Source: Fratercula arctica (Eukaryota > Chordata > Aves > Charadriiformes > Alcidae). From it: a stretch of 64,000 bases of DNA. This document shows positions 10,263-20,395 of this stretch, piece by piece. The position numbers were made by a program, and so were the translations under genes. The notes beneath the pieces were generated by a model that was given only the letters and a program-made list of their open reading frames with translations, ran no database searches and was not told the DNA's origin. Location: assembly GCA_947846985.1 (NCBI GenBank), contig CANTUZ010000027.1, positions 3,097,535-3,161,534 on the forward strand. The letters run 5' to 3'. How positions within the stretch are numbered: the first letter of the stretch is position 1; each line of letters opens with the position of its first letter.

Positions 10263-10644
10263 GGTCAACGCATGAGCTATATCCAGTTTTTTCAAAGTGA
10301 TAGCCATTACTCGATCTGTTGTTTATATAATCAAATTGTTACACTGTATTAAATTAAAAAATCCATACTATACTTATAAAATCTTTTCAGTTCCCTTTGA
10401 CTTGTACAGTTAGACTTCTGTTTTCAAAATGTGCTTGCCAGTTCCCAATTTCACAAGATTTCAACCAACATATTAAAAAAATATTCCAAATGAGAAAAGT
10501 TCCTTAAAGAAATATTAGAAATTTCAAAATTTGAGAGGATGTCTAGAAAGTTAGGCATCTAAATATTTATCGTTACATCTACAGTTAATAGAATTTAAGG
10601 AAAAGTGATTTTTAAAGGTGACAGAGAAGCATAAATTTATTTTT
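10263..10644. other. AT-rich sequence, no feature seen
   Basis: Low-GC host-like sequence leading into the GA-rich tract. Confidence 0.5.
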
Positions 10645-11484
10645 GTTAACAAATGACAGATAAGAGGAAAAAAAGAGAAAGAGCAGCAGCCCTAGCACAT
10701 ACAAAACTACAACAGAAATAAAAAAGAAACATATAAATTGTAAACCACTCAACTACTATGCACAAGACAGAGAAAGGGGGGAGGGGAGGAGAAAGAGGTG
10801 TGGGGGTCAACAGAAGGGGGGGATAGAGGGGGTAGGGGGAAGTAGAAAGATGGGGGAGAGACAAAGAAGGGGGGAGAGGAGAGCAAAGAAAAAGAAACGG
10901 GGGAGAAAGAACAGGGGCAAAAGAGAAAGGAGACATGAGGAGAAGGGAGGGAGGGAAACTGAGAGAGAGACACCAAAGGAGATGGTGAGGGACTGATAGA
11001 AGGACCGCAAGAGAGAAACATCGAGGCGGGGAAGCGGGGAGAGACATAAAGACCGAGAGAAAGAGAGTGAAGCACCGAGAGAGTGGATGAGCGATAAAGA
11101 GATTGAGAGAGGGACCAAGAGGTGGTGAGGGGAGAGAGAAAGGCTGAGAGGCTGAAGCAGAGAAAGAGAGAGAGAAAGAGACCAAAAGAGAGCCCGAGAG
11201 AAAGAGAGGGAGGGAGGGAGGGAGAGAGAGAGGCGCTGCAGATGGAGGGGAAGGGGGAGGAGAGAGAGAGGTGGCAGAGAGACATTGAGAGGGGGCTGGG
11301 GAGAGATAGAGGGACAGAGCGTGACTGAGGGAGAAAGAGACAGCAAGAGAGCTTAGGAGGTAGAGAGAGACTGAGAGATAACCCGGAAAATAGAGAGAGA
11401 CCAAGAGACCGGCAAAGAGAAGCCAAAACCAGCGAGTGAGACCAAGAGACCGAGACAGACGGAGAAATTGAGAGAGGCAGAGGG
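10645..11484. repeat. 840-bp GA-rich (polypurine) imperfect microsatellite
   Basis: The plus strand is almost all purine: runs of GAGAGA, GGGAGG and GAAAGA with few interruptions, in poorly periodic form. Its complement gives long Ser/Leu/Pro open frames that are composition artefacts. The tract ends exactly where the 341-bp duplicated block begins at 11485. Such tracts can form triplexes and are prone to slippage and assembly error. Confidence 0.9.
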
Positions 11485-11825
11485 AGTTCAAGAAAGGGAA
11501 GTGCCAAGTTCCACACTTGGGGAGAAATAAACCCATGAACCAGTACATGCAGCTCTGCAGAGAAGGCCCTGGGGGTCATGGCGGACAACAAGCTGACCAC
11601 GAACCAGTAATGCACCCTCACAGCAAAGGCAGCAAACAGCCTCCTGGGATGCATAAAGAGCAGCATTGCCAGCTGGTTGAGGGAGGTGAGCCTTCCTGTT
11701 ATAGAAGAGTCTGAGAAGACCTTCCCACCAAGTTGTGAGGTTCAGACTGGACCCCCTTGCTTTCTAAACTCCTTCTCAGAGAGGAGTGTAGGTGCGGCTG
11801 GATCCAGTCTTGGCTTCCAACTGTA
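11485..11825 (+). repeat. second copy of the 341-bp CR1-containing block
   Basis: It matches 7424-7764 at all but one visible position (C at 7754, T at 11815). The left half is CR1 and the right half is non-CR1. It is bounded on the left by the GA-rich tract and on the right by an antisense LTR starting near 11822. Confidence 0.92.
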
Positions 11826-12402
11826 AAGAAGAGTTCGGACCCTAGGTTCTGCCACAGAGTTGGTTTATTTCAGCTCGAGCTGGGTGCTTCTGATAAGGAG
11901 GGACCCCCTCTGTTATTTTCCTGTGCCTTTTAAGGCCTCACAATCTACTACAGGAAGTATTCACATGCCTGTCCACCTGACATGCACGGACTTTTTTTCC
12001 AATCAATTTGTTTAATAGCCGCTTTTCCTCTACAATGACTGGAGTAACATCTTTTGAATTTTATCTACTCATGCAGTTTCATCACCCTCCCATCTTATCC
12101 ACACTTGAGTCTCGTCTGTCTTCTGCTGACTTCAGATGGAATGGTTTCTCTATCTCTTTGAAGGTCCTTTTCTTGAATTATAGGCTTGGTCCAGCTTTAT
12201 CTCATTGTGCAAAACTCCTGTACTTCTCCTTTTTGACTAAGCAAAGGTTCAACTAAAGTTCAGTTACTGTTTCCGGCCCAAGGCTTCCACACTCCAGTCA
12301 CTCATGCCAAGCAAAGCCACTCAAGTTTTAATTCAACTTAATTTTAAGCGATCACACAATTAATTCTAATATTCTATAAGTAAACTATTTTAATCCTCAA
12401 CA
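11822..12402 (-). mobile_element. LTR, antisense (family C)
   Basis: On the plus strand it begins TGTAAAGAAG and ends CCTCAACA, so the LTR itself starts TGTTGAGG and ends TTTACA on the minus strand. Its complement has AATAAA near 11866. CR1 sequence follows on the right. No matching target duplication was found, so the edges are tentative. Confidence 0.6.
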
Positions 12403-12940
12403 ATTCCCCTCTACTCAGCACTGGTGAGACCACACCTGGAGTCCAGTTCTGGGCTACCCAGTACAAGAGAGTCATGGAGCTACTGGAGAGAGTCCAGCAA
12501 AGGGCCACTAAAATCATTAAGGGACTGGAGCATCTGTCATACGATAAGAGGCTAGGAGAGCTGAGATTGTTTAGCCTGGAGAAGAGAATGCTCAAGGGAA
12601 TCTTATTAGTGTGTATAAATACGTGATGAGAGGGCATACAGAAGATGAAGTCAGACTCTTCTTGGTGGCATCCAGTGACAGGGACAAGAGGCAAAGTGCA
12701 CAACCTGGAATACAAGAAAATCCATTTAAATATAGGAAAAAACTTTTTTGCTGTAAAGTTGATCAAACAATTGAACAGATTGCCCAGAGAGGTTGTCTCC
12801 ATCCTTGGGAGATATTCAAAACCCAACTAGACATGGTCCTGAGCAACCAGCTCTAGATGACACTGCTTTGAGCAGAGGGGTTGGACTAGAAAATCTCCAG
12901 AGGTCGCATCCAACCTCAGTGATTCTGTGATTCTATGACT
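12403..12940 (+). mobile_element. CR1 3' end, sense
   Basis: It encodes the C-terminal part of CR1 ORF2 (LEHLSYDKRL- and SLEKRM-like residues, later FKTQLD) with frameshifts, then the 3' UTR with GGTTGGACTAGA and the diagnostic terminal GATTCTGTGATTCTATGA. Broken coding sequence. Confidence 0.93.
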
Positions 12941-13310
12941 ACATAGATAAAAACACAGCCCCTAAATAACACAATAGTTTGCTAGGGAGAATCTGGAAGT
13001 TGGCCAAAACCCAGTCCCCAGAAGAAGGGGCACCTCGCATAAAACTTACACTGAGCTAAAATAATACTGAGTTTGAAAAGACCATTTGGGTCACAAAGAG
13101 GACCTGAATGCCATGAGTTCTGCATGGCTCTGGGAGACAGGAGACAGACAGAATGGGATTCTACCTAGGAGAGTGACAATTAAAGGAAAGGGACTCCCAA
13201 GATCCTGGACTGGGAATCCAAGCACAGCTGCTATACATCCAATTCTGCATACCACCCAAATTTAAGGTACAATTTTGAACCAGAGATTACAGATATACTA
13301 TTATTGTCTT
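12941..13310. other. host-like sequence, no feature seen
   Basis: Mixed-composition sequence before the older LTR. No coding or repeat signal was recognised. Confidence 0.4.
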
Positions 13311-13918
13311 TATTGGGTTTACGTGGCAAGGTTTTGGTAGTAGTGGGCTACAGGGGTGACTTCTATGACAAGACGCCAGAAGTTTTCCCCATGTCTGAAA
13401 GAGCCAGTGCCAGCTGGCTCCAAGATGGACCCACCACTGCCCAAAGCTGAGCTAATCAGCGACAGTGGTAGCACCTCTGTGATAACATATTTAAGAAGGG
13501 GGACAAAAACCTGCACAACTGCAGCCAGAAGGAGAGGAATGAGAATATGTGAGCAAAACAACTATGCAGACACCAAGGTCAGGGAAGAAGGAAGGGGAGA
13601 AGGTACTCAAGGTGCCAGATCAGATATTACCCTGCAGCTCATGGAGCTTAATGGTGGAGCAGATACCCATCCTGCAGCCTGTGGAGTATCGATGCTGGAG
13701 CAGGTGTATGCCCAAAGAAAGCTGTGACCCTGTGGAGAGCAATCCACGCTGGAACAGGATTTCTGGAAGGACTTGTGACCCCATGGGGGATCCATGCTGG
13801 AGCAGTCCATTCCCGAAGGACTGAATCCCATGGAAATGACCCACGCTGGAGCAGTTTGTTAAAAACTGCAGCCCATATTGGAGAAGTTTGTAGAGAACTT
13901 CTATTTCTCATTACCCTA
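13311..13918 (+). mobile_element. older LTR (family D), 5' part, split by the ERVL provirus
   Basis: It starts near TTGGGTTTACGTGGCAAGG and includes a TATTTAAGAAGGGG promoter-like segment near 13486 and CTGGAGCAG-rich sequence. Related sequence is at 35370-36027. It is interrupted at 13918 by the ERVL insertion and resumes at 20160. Confidence 0.75.
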
Positions 13919-14261
13919 TTTCCTGGTTCCGGCAGGGACAGGGTTAAGTATTCCATGCCATGTGAGCCACGCCCACCCTGAGATTAAAAGGAGGGAGGGG
14001 GAAGGAAGTCGGGTTTGGAGCGGGCTGGCGCGTCCGGGGTCCGGACCGGCGGGGAGCAGCGGTTCCGTAATCGCGTTTGTATATTCCTCTGTCTGTGTTA
14101 TTGTTGTTCTTTTCTTGTTCCCTCTGCTGTTCTGTTAAACTGCCTTTGTCTCAACCCAAGAGTTTTGCCTTTTTCTTCTGATCCTTCCCGTATTGGGAAG
14201 CGCTGAGCGAGCGACACGTGGTTCTTTGTTGCCGTCTGAGGCCAAACCACAAACCACAACA
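13919..14261 (+). mobile_element. ERVL 5' LTR
   Basis: Begins TTTCCTGG (the 3' LTR has TGTCCTGG) and ends CCACAACA. It has a short U3 with GATTAAAAGGAGG as a TATA-like promoter near 13981, and no clear AATAAA. It carries the CGAGCGACACGTGG segment shared with the 3' LTR. Confidence 0.92.
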
Positions 14262-14269
14262 GTCCTTTT

Positions 14270-14287
14270 TGGCACTCAACGTGGGGC
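14270..14287 (+). other. primer binding site, tRNA-Lys(1,2)-like
   Basis: TGGCACTCAACGTGGGGC lies nine bases after the 5' LTR. It differs by two bases from the TGGCGCCCAACGTGGGGC site used by spuma- and betaretroviruses that prime with tRNA-Lys1,2. Both changes are consistent with C-to-T or G-to-A decay. Confidence 0.85.
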
Positions 14288-14365
14288 TCAAAGGGTTGAG
14301 ACAACGACAGAATCCAACTAGAGCTTGAAAAAACGAATTTGTTAGGTAAATAGTCACCAGTCACT

Positions 14366-15409
14366 ATGTTGCTTAGTTTGTTCTCATGGCTGTGTTATGT
14401 AAATTCCTATGTGTCTTATGCACTCCCTGGGATGATATTTGTTACTTCTGGGAGGGGGATGAGGATTATCATTTTACTGTCCTGTGCAATATCGGCTTAT
14501 GATATGATAACATCACTTGCTAGACTGTTATTTTGGGGCGTTTATGTGGTATTGCTGTCCTGTCCGTACATTGGGCACCACCTCTCAGAATTCATTAATA
14601 ATTACACCCAGTCTATGGGGGAAACAGGGGGGGACACTTTCCCCAGCTCTTTTGCCTCCCTTTTCTCCTTCGGGTCAGGTAGGACAGCTTTTGAGAATTT
14701 TGAATATCCTTGGGATGCTCAAACCAGCACCTTCCTAGTGTTATGTCTGCTGAATATGTTCCAGGTCTCGTTTAGGGTTAAACGACTATTTAAGACTACC
14801 ACCCAGAGCTCTGCTCCGAGGCTGGACAGTCAGGGGTGGCATGGCATGTGGGAGAACATGGGCAGGTACCTAGAGAACGTCTCACCTCCAATGGTCTGGG
14901 ACTTCACCCCTGAACAATTACAGGACCCTGATAGAGTAGTAGAATATCTGAAGGGAAAATGCTGTGGCTATTCCAGAGAGGCACAACTCACTGCACTGTG
15001 CTGGGCCCTGGCTAGTGTCTACCAGGCACTGCTCAGTGCTATGCAGCACCCTCAGAAGAAAGAGACAGAGACCAGACCAGCAGGCGCTGCAGTTGATGCG
15101 GCCCCTGCGGCAGGCGCTGCTGCGACAGGCGCTGTAGCTGCTGCGGCCCCTGTGGCAGGCGCTGCGGCCACTGCGGCCCCTGCGACAGGCACTGTGGCTA
15201 CCGCAACCCCTGCGACAGACACTGTAGCTACTCCAGCCCCTGCGACAGCCACTGCTGCTGAACCAGGGAACCAACCCATGCCAGTATCCGTTGCCCCCAT
15301 ACAAAAGAAGAAGTACACAAAGAAATCAGTTCGCTTAGTAAGAGATGATGATGAACCAGGGCCATCAAAAGGACAGGAGGAAGAGGCAGAACCAGAGATA
15401 ATTACCTGA
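14366..15409 (+). CDS. gag: ERVL Gag, N-terminal 347 residues, open
   Basis: The first ATG after the primer site opens a 347-residue frame. Residues 1-75 are unusually hydrophobic with several membrane-like stretches. Residues about 160-235 form a Trp/Leu-containing helical region. Residues about 240-300 are an Ala/Pro/Thr repeat, and the C-terminus is acidic. It ends at TGA 15407-15409, but the same frame resumes immediately with Gag-like sequence, so the protein as it stands is truncated. No zinc knuckle is visible. ERVL Gag would build the intracellular particle core; assignment rests on position between primer site and protease. Confidence 0.75.
   Translation: MLLSLFSWLCYVNSYVSYALPGMIFVTSGRGMRIIILLSCAISAYDMITSLARLLFWGVYVVLLSCPYIGHHLSEFINNYTQSMGETGGDTFPSSFASLFSFGSGRTAFENFEYPWDAQTSTFLVLCLLNMFQVSFRVKRLFKTTTQSSAPRLDSQGWHGMWENMGRYLENVSPPMVWDFTPEQLQDPDRVVEYLKGKCCGYSREAQLTALCWALASVYQALLSAMQHPQKKETETRPAGAAVDAAPAAGAAATGAVAAAAPVAGAAATAAPATGTVATATPATDTVATPAPATATAAEPGNQPMPVSVAPIQKKKYTKKSVRLVRDDDEPGPSKGQEEEAEPEIIT
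15076..15265 (+). repeat. in-frame Ala/Pro/Thr minisatellite inside gag
   Basis: About six imperfect units of roughly 30 bp built around GCGGCCCCTGCGACAGGC encode AAPATGTVAT-like decapeptides. All units keep the reading frame. The region is CpG-rich compared with its neighbours. Confidence 0.85.
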
Positions 15410-16369
15410 TCCCTATCCCTGAGTGAGCTGTGGGATATGCGAAAAGATTTTAGCCGACTTTCAGGCGAGCACATTGTCACCTGGCTGCTTCTGTGTTGGG
15501 ATAACAGGGCCAGTAGCCTGGAATTAGAGGGTAGGGAAGCCAGGCAGCTGGGATCCCTGTCTAGGGAAGGTGGCATTGACAAGGCAATTGGGAAGAAGAC
15601 CCAAGCCCTCAGCCTCTGGAAATGACTCCTGTCAGGCATGAGGGAGAGGTACCCCTTCAGTGAAGATGTTGTATGTCACCCAAGCAAGTGGACCACCATG
15701 GAAAGAGGTATCCAGTACCTGAGAGAATTAGCCGTGCGGGAGATGATTTATTATGACTTGGACAACACAGACTTACCCACAGACCCTGATGAGGTGCACT
15801 GCACAAGGCCCATGTGGCGGAAGTTTGTACGGAGTGCACCATCGTCATATGCCAACTCACTGGCAGTAATGGAATGGAAAGGCAAAGAGGGACCAACGGT
15901 GGATGAGGTGGCTGGCCGGCTCTGGCGATATGAAGAAAGCCTCTCTTCCCCCCTTGTCTCAGCTGTGGAGAAACTGTCCCGGAAGGTCGAGCAACTTGAA
16001 GAGAATATATCCTACTCCCCACCTGTACGGGCCAGCATCTCAGCTATTAGGAGCAGGCATTTCCCCACTCAAGAGAGAGAGTACAGAGGGTACACACCAC
16101 GAGGCACCCTGTGGTTCTACCTGCGAGACCATGGAGAGGACATGAGGAAGTGGGATGGACAACCTACTTGGATCCTGCGGACACGGGTACAGGAGTTGCA
16201 AGGAAGGACAACCACAAAAGGGGATCCCTCCAGGAAAAGTGCCGCCCCAGATTCCAGCGGGCAGTTCCCCAGACAGAGCAGAAGGCCTGATCTTGCTTCT
16301 GATACTCTTGAAGGAACCTCCAAGTCATTTCTGCAAGAAGTGAGTACCGGATACCATGACCAGTATTAG
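15410..16369 (+). pseudogene. gag: ERVL Gag, C-terminal part, broken by stops
   Basis: The same frame as the upstream Gag continues through a SLSELWDMRKDFSRLSGEH segment to TGA at 15623-15625, then from 15626 through a 243-codon open stretch (first ATG 15638) to TAG at 16367-16369. The latter includes a Trp/Leu-rich helical region and a predicted coiled coil around EKLSRKVEQLEENI (about 15968-16009). It ends just before the protease, so it is the capsid/nucleocapsid-like end of Gag. The TAG lies at the gag-pro boundary and may be an original stop, unlike the TGAs. Confidence 0.75.
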
Positions 16370-19300
16370 AGGGGCCCTGCCTCCAGCCAGGTGGAGGAAA
16401 GGGACAACCGGGTTTATTGGACAGTGTGGATTCGATGGCCTGGCACATCAGACCCACAGGAGTATAAGGCTCTAGTGGACACAGGAGCACAGTGCACCCT
16501 AATACCATCAAGCTATAGAGGGGCAGAACCCATTTGTATTTCTGGGGTCACAGGGGGATCCCAAGAGTTGAATGTACTGGAGGCGGAAGTGAGCCTAACT
16601 GGGAATGAGTGGCAAAAGCATCCCATTGTGACTGGCCCAGAGGCTCCATGCATCCTTGGTATAGATTACCTCAGGAGAGGGTATTTTAAGGACCCAAAGG
16701 GGTATCGGTGGGCCTTTGGCATAGCTGCCTTGGAGACGGAGGAAGTTAAACAGTTGTCTACCTTGCCTGGTCTCTCGGAGGACTCTTCTGTTGTGGGGTT
16801 GTTGAGGGTCGAAGAACAGCAGGTGCCGATTGCTACCACAACGGTGCATCGGCGGCAATATCGCACTAACCGAGACTCTCTGATTCCCATCCATAAGCTG
16901 ATTCCTCAACTAGAGGTTCAAGGAGTGATCAGCAAGACTCGCTCACCCTTTAACAGTCCCATATGGCCGGTGCAAAAATCTAATGGAGAGTGGAGGCTAA
17001 CTGTAGACTATCGTGGCCTGAATGAAGTCACGCCACTGCTGAGCGCTGCTGTGCCGGACATGCTAGAACTCCAGTATGAACTGGAGTCCAAGGCAGCCAA
17101 GTGGTATGCCACGATTGATATAGCGAATGCATTCTTCTCAATCCCTTTGGCAGCAGAGTGCAGGCCACAGTTTGCTTTCACTTGGAGGGGCATCCAGTAC
17201 ACCTGGAATCGACTGCCCCAGGGGCGGAAACACAGCCCCACCATTTGCCATGGACTGATCCAGACTGCACTGGAACAGGGTGAAGCTCCAGAACATCTGC
17301 AATACATTGATGACATCATTGTATGGGGAAACACAGCAGAAGAAGTTTTTGAGAAAGGGGATAAAATAGTCCGAATCCTTCTGAAAGCTGGTTTTGCCAT
17401 AAAACGAAGTAAGGTCAAGGGACCTGCACAGGAGATCCAGTTCTTAGGCATAAAATGGCAAGATGGACGCCGCCAGATCCCAATGGATGTGATCAACAAA
17501 AGAGCAGCTATGTCTCCACCAACTAGCAAAAAGGAAACACAAGCTTTCTTAGGCCTTGTGGGTTTTTGGAGGATGCATATCCCAGATTACAGTCTGATTG
17601 TAAGCCCTCTGTATCAAGTAACCCGGAAGAAGAAGGATTTTAAATGGGGTCCTGAGCAATGACAAGCTTTTGAACAAATCAAACAGGAAATAGTCCATGC
17701 AGTGGCCCTGGGGCCAGTCCGGGCAGGACAAGATGTTAAAAACATGCTCTACACCGCAGCCGGGGAGAATGGCCCTACCTGGAGCCTCTGGCAGAAAGCA
17801 CCAGGGGAGACCCGAGGTCGACCCCTAGGGTTTTGGAGTCGGGGATTCAGAGGATCCGAAGCCCGCTACACTCCAACAGAAAAGGAGATATTGGCAGCAT
17901 ATGAAGGGGTTCGAGCTGCTTCGGAGGTGGTTGGTACAGAAGCGCAGCTCCTCTTAGCACCTCGACTGCCGGTGCTGGGTTGGATGTTCAAAGAAAGGGT
18001 CCCCACCACACATCATGCAACTGATGCTACATGGAGTAAGTGGATTGCACTGATCACACAGCGAACTTGAATGGGAAACCCCAGTCGCCCAGGAATTCTG
18101 GAAGTGATCATGGACTGGCCAGAAGGCAAGGATTTTGGAATGTCACCGGAGGAGGTGGTGACGCGTGTGGAAGAGGCCCCACCATATAATAAACTGCCAG
18201 AACATGAGAAGCAATATGCCCTATTCACTGATGGGTCCTGCCGGATTGTGGGAAAGCATCGGAAGTGGAAGGCTGCTGTGTGGAGTCCTACACGACAAGT
18301 TGCAGAAGCCAGTGAAGGACAAGGTGAATCGAGCCAGTTTGCAGAGGTGAAAGCCATGCAGCTGGCTTTGGACATTGCCGAGCGAGAAAAATGGCCAGTA
18401 CTTTATCTCTACACTGCCTCATGGATGGTGGCAAATGCTCTGTGGGGGTGGTTACAGCAGTGGAAGCAGGGCAACTGGCAGCGCAGAGGCAAACCCATCT
18501 GGGCTGCTGAACTATGGCAAGATATTGCTGCCTGGATAGAGAATCTGGTTGTGAAAGTACGCCACGTAGATGCCCACGTACCGAAGAATCGGGCCAGGGA
18601 GGAACATCAGAACAACCAGCAGGTGGATCAGGCTGCTAGGATTGAAGTGGCTCAGGTGAATCTGGATTGGCACCATAAGGGTGAACTATTCATAGCTCAA
18701 TGGGCCCATGAGACCTCAGGCCATCAAGGAAGAGATGGGACATATAGATGGGCTCGTGACCGAGGGGTGGACTTGACCATGGACACTATTGCACAGGTCA
18801 TCCATGAATGTGAGACATGCGCTGCAATCAAGCAAGCCAAGCGTTTGAAGCCTCTTTGGTATGGAGGACGATGGTTGAAATATAAATATGGGGAGGCCTG
18901 GCAGATTGATTATATCACGCTGCCATGAACCCGTCAAGGCAAGCGCTATGTGCTCACAGTGGTGGAAGCAACCACTGGATGGCTGGAAAAATGCCCCATG
19001 CCACTGCCCGGAATACTATCCTGGGCCTTGAAAAGCAAGTCCTGTGGCGACATGGTACCCCAGAGAGAAGTGAGTCGGACAATGGGACTCATTTCCGAAA
19101 CAGCCTCATAGACACCTGGGCCAAAGAGCATGGTATTGAGTGGGTATATCACATCCCCTATCACACACCAGCCTCTGGGAAGATAGAACAGTACAATGGA
19201 CTGTTAAAAACTACACTGAGAGCAATGGGTGGTGGGACCTTAAAACATTGGGATGCACATTTAGCAAAGGCTACCTGGCTAGATAATACCAGGGGATCTA

Positions 19301-19548
19301 CCAATCGGGCTGGCCCTGCCCAATCAAAACTTCCACGTACCGTAGAAGGGGATAAAGTCCCCGTAGTGCCCATGAAGAATATGTTAGGGAAGACAGTCTG
19401 GGTTAGTCCTGCCTCAGGCAAAGGCAAACCCATCCGTGGGATTGCTTTTGCCCAAGGACCTGGGTGCACTTGGTGGGTAATGCGGCAGGATGGGGAAGTC
19501 CGATGTGTACCTCATGGGGACTTGATTTTGGGTGAGAATAGCCAATGA
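16370..19548 (+). pseudogene. pol: ERVL Pro-Pol: protease, RT, RNase H, integrase
   Basis: Protease: LVDTGA (Asp-Thr-Gly at 16478-16486) and the later ILGIDYL. RT: LTVDYRGLNEV, an LPQG motif, and the catalytic YIDD at 17303-17314, then FLGI. RNase H: FTDGS at 18224, a Glu in AEVKAMQLAL, and HVDAHV. The third acidic position is Ala (YTASWMV). Integrase: HHCC finger (about 18700-18830), Asp at 18908, Asp at 19078, Glu at 19186 (35 residues after the second Asp). Breaks: TGA at 17660, 18068 and 18926, and a frameshift near 19000. No dUTPase or env follows. The order and the lack of env identify ERVL. Confidence 0.95.
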
Positions 19549-19832
19549 ATCAAATCATGTGTAACACTGTCACTGTATGTCCTCGTTACTATAACTGCTA
19601 TCAGCTGTACTGCAGTAAGAATCACCCAAATTAAGGACAGATGGACTTTGATGAAGAATTGAGTAAAACAAAGTGGTGATGGGATCAGAGCTGACACCCA
19701 GCAACTTTCTCAAGATCTACATCTTCGGCCCATGGACTGTGTGCATGAGCTACGCCAGGTACACCAGTCACATGTTCCGAAAACTGTAAGATCTGGGCGT
19801 GGCAAAAATGGTATGGAATAAGGGGTGGATAA
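19549..19832 (+). other. ERVL 3' untranslated region with polypurine tract
   Basis: Sequence between the integrase stop and the 3' LTR. It has no env or long open frame. GGAATAAGGGGTGGATAA at about 19815-19832 is the probable plus-strand primer (polypurine tract). The same motif in antisense abuts the LTR at 44775. Confidence 0.8.
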
Positions 19833-20159
19833 TGTCCTGGTTCCGGCAGGGACAGGGTTAAGTATTCCATGCCATGTGAGCCACGCCCACCCTGAGATTA
19901 AAAGGAGAGGAGGGGGCAAGCAGTCGGGTGTGGAGCAGGCTGGCGTGTCCTGGGTCTGGACCGGCGGTTCTGTGATCGTGTTTGTATATTCCTCTGTGGG
20001 TGTTGTTGTTGTTGTTTTCTTGTTCCCTTTGCTGTTCTGTTAAACTGCCTTTGTCTCAACCCAAGAGTTTTGCCTTTTTCTTCTGATCCTTCCCCTACTG
20101 GGAAGCGCTGAGCGAGCGACACGTGGTTCTTTGTTGCCATCTGAGGCCAAACCACGACA
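19833..20159 (+). mobile_element. ERVL 3' LTR
   Basis: Starts TGTCCTGGTTCCGG and ends CCACGACA, followed by the CCCTA duplication. Compared with the 5' LTR it lacks a short block near the GAGCAGCGG region and has scattered substitutions. Confidence 0.93.
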
Positions 20160-20365
20160 CCCTACTCGGGTAATAATTTAAATCAATTTCCCCATGTCAA
20201 GTCTGTTTTGCCTGTGTTATTAACTGCTGAGTGATCTCTCTGCCCTTATCTTGACCCACAAGCCTTTTGTCGGTTTTTTCTCCCCCTGTACAGTTCAGGA
20301 GGGGGAGTGATAGAGTGGCTTGGTGGGCACCTGGCATTGAGCTAAGGTTAACCCACCCCACTGTC
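20160..20365 (+). mobile_element. older LTR (family D), 3' part
   Basis: Resumes the LTR interrupted at 13918. It matches 35824-36027 (AGTCTGTTTTGCC, GAGGGGGAGTGATAGAG, GGGCACCTGGCAT). Its outer end near 20365 is approximate. Confidence 0.75.
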
Positions 20366-20395
20366 ATACAGATTCTTAAATCAGCAGCATTATTT

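Larger units (their letters stand above)
13919..20159 (+). mobile_element. complete two-LTR ERVL (class III) provirus
   Basis: Two LTRs (343 and 327 bp), a Lys-type primer site, gag, protease, RT, RNase H and integrase follow in canonical order, with a purine-rich tract before the 3' LTR and no env. The five-base duplication CCCTA flanks it (13914-13918 and 20160-20164). Total length is 6,241 bp. From 14366 to about 18995 gag-pro-pol stays in one frame, interrupted only by stop codons, and then one frameshift occurs near 19000. The LTRs differ at many positions, including small indels, so the insertion is old. It is defective as it stands. Confidence 0.95.

Noticed and set aside
10646..11666. 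Minus-strand frames of about 300 codons rich in Ser, Leu and Pro
   Set aside because: They are the complement of a GA-rich simple tract; several overlapping frames are open at once, which is a composition effect.
12645..12830. Small open frames in the CR1 tail at 12.6-12.8 kb
   Set aside because: They are parts of the CR1 C-terminal domain in shifted frames and not separate genes.
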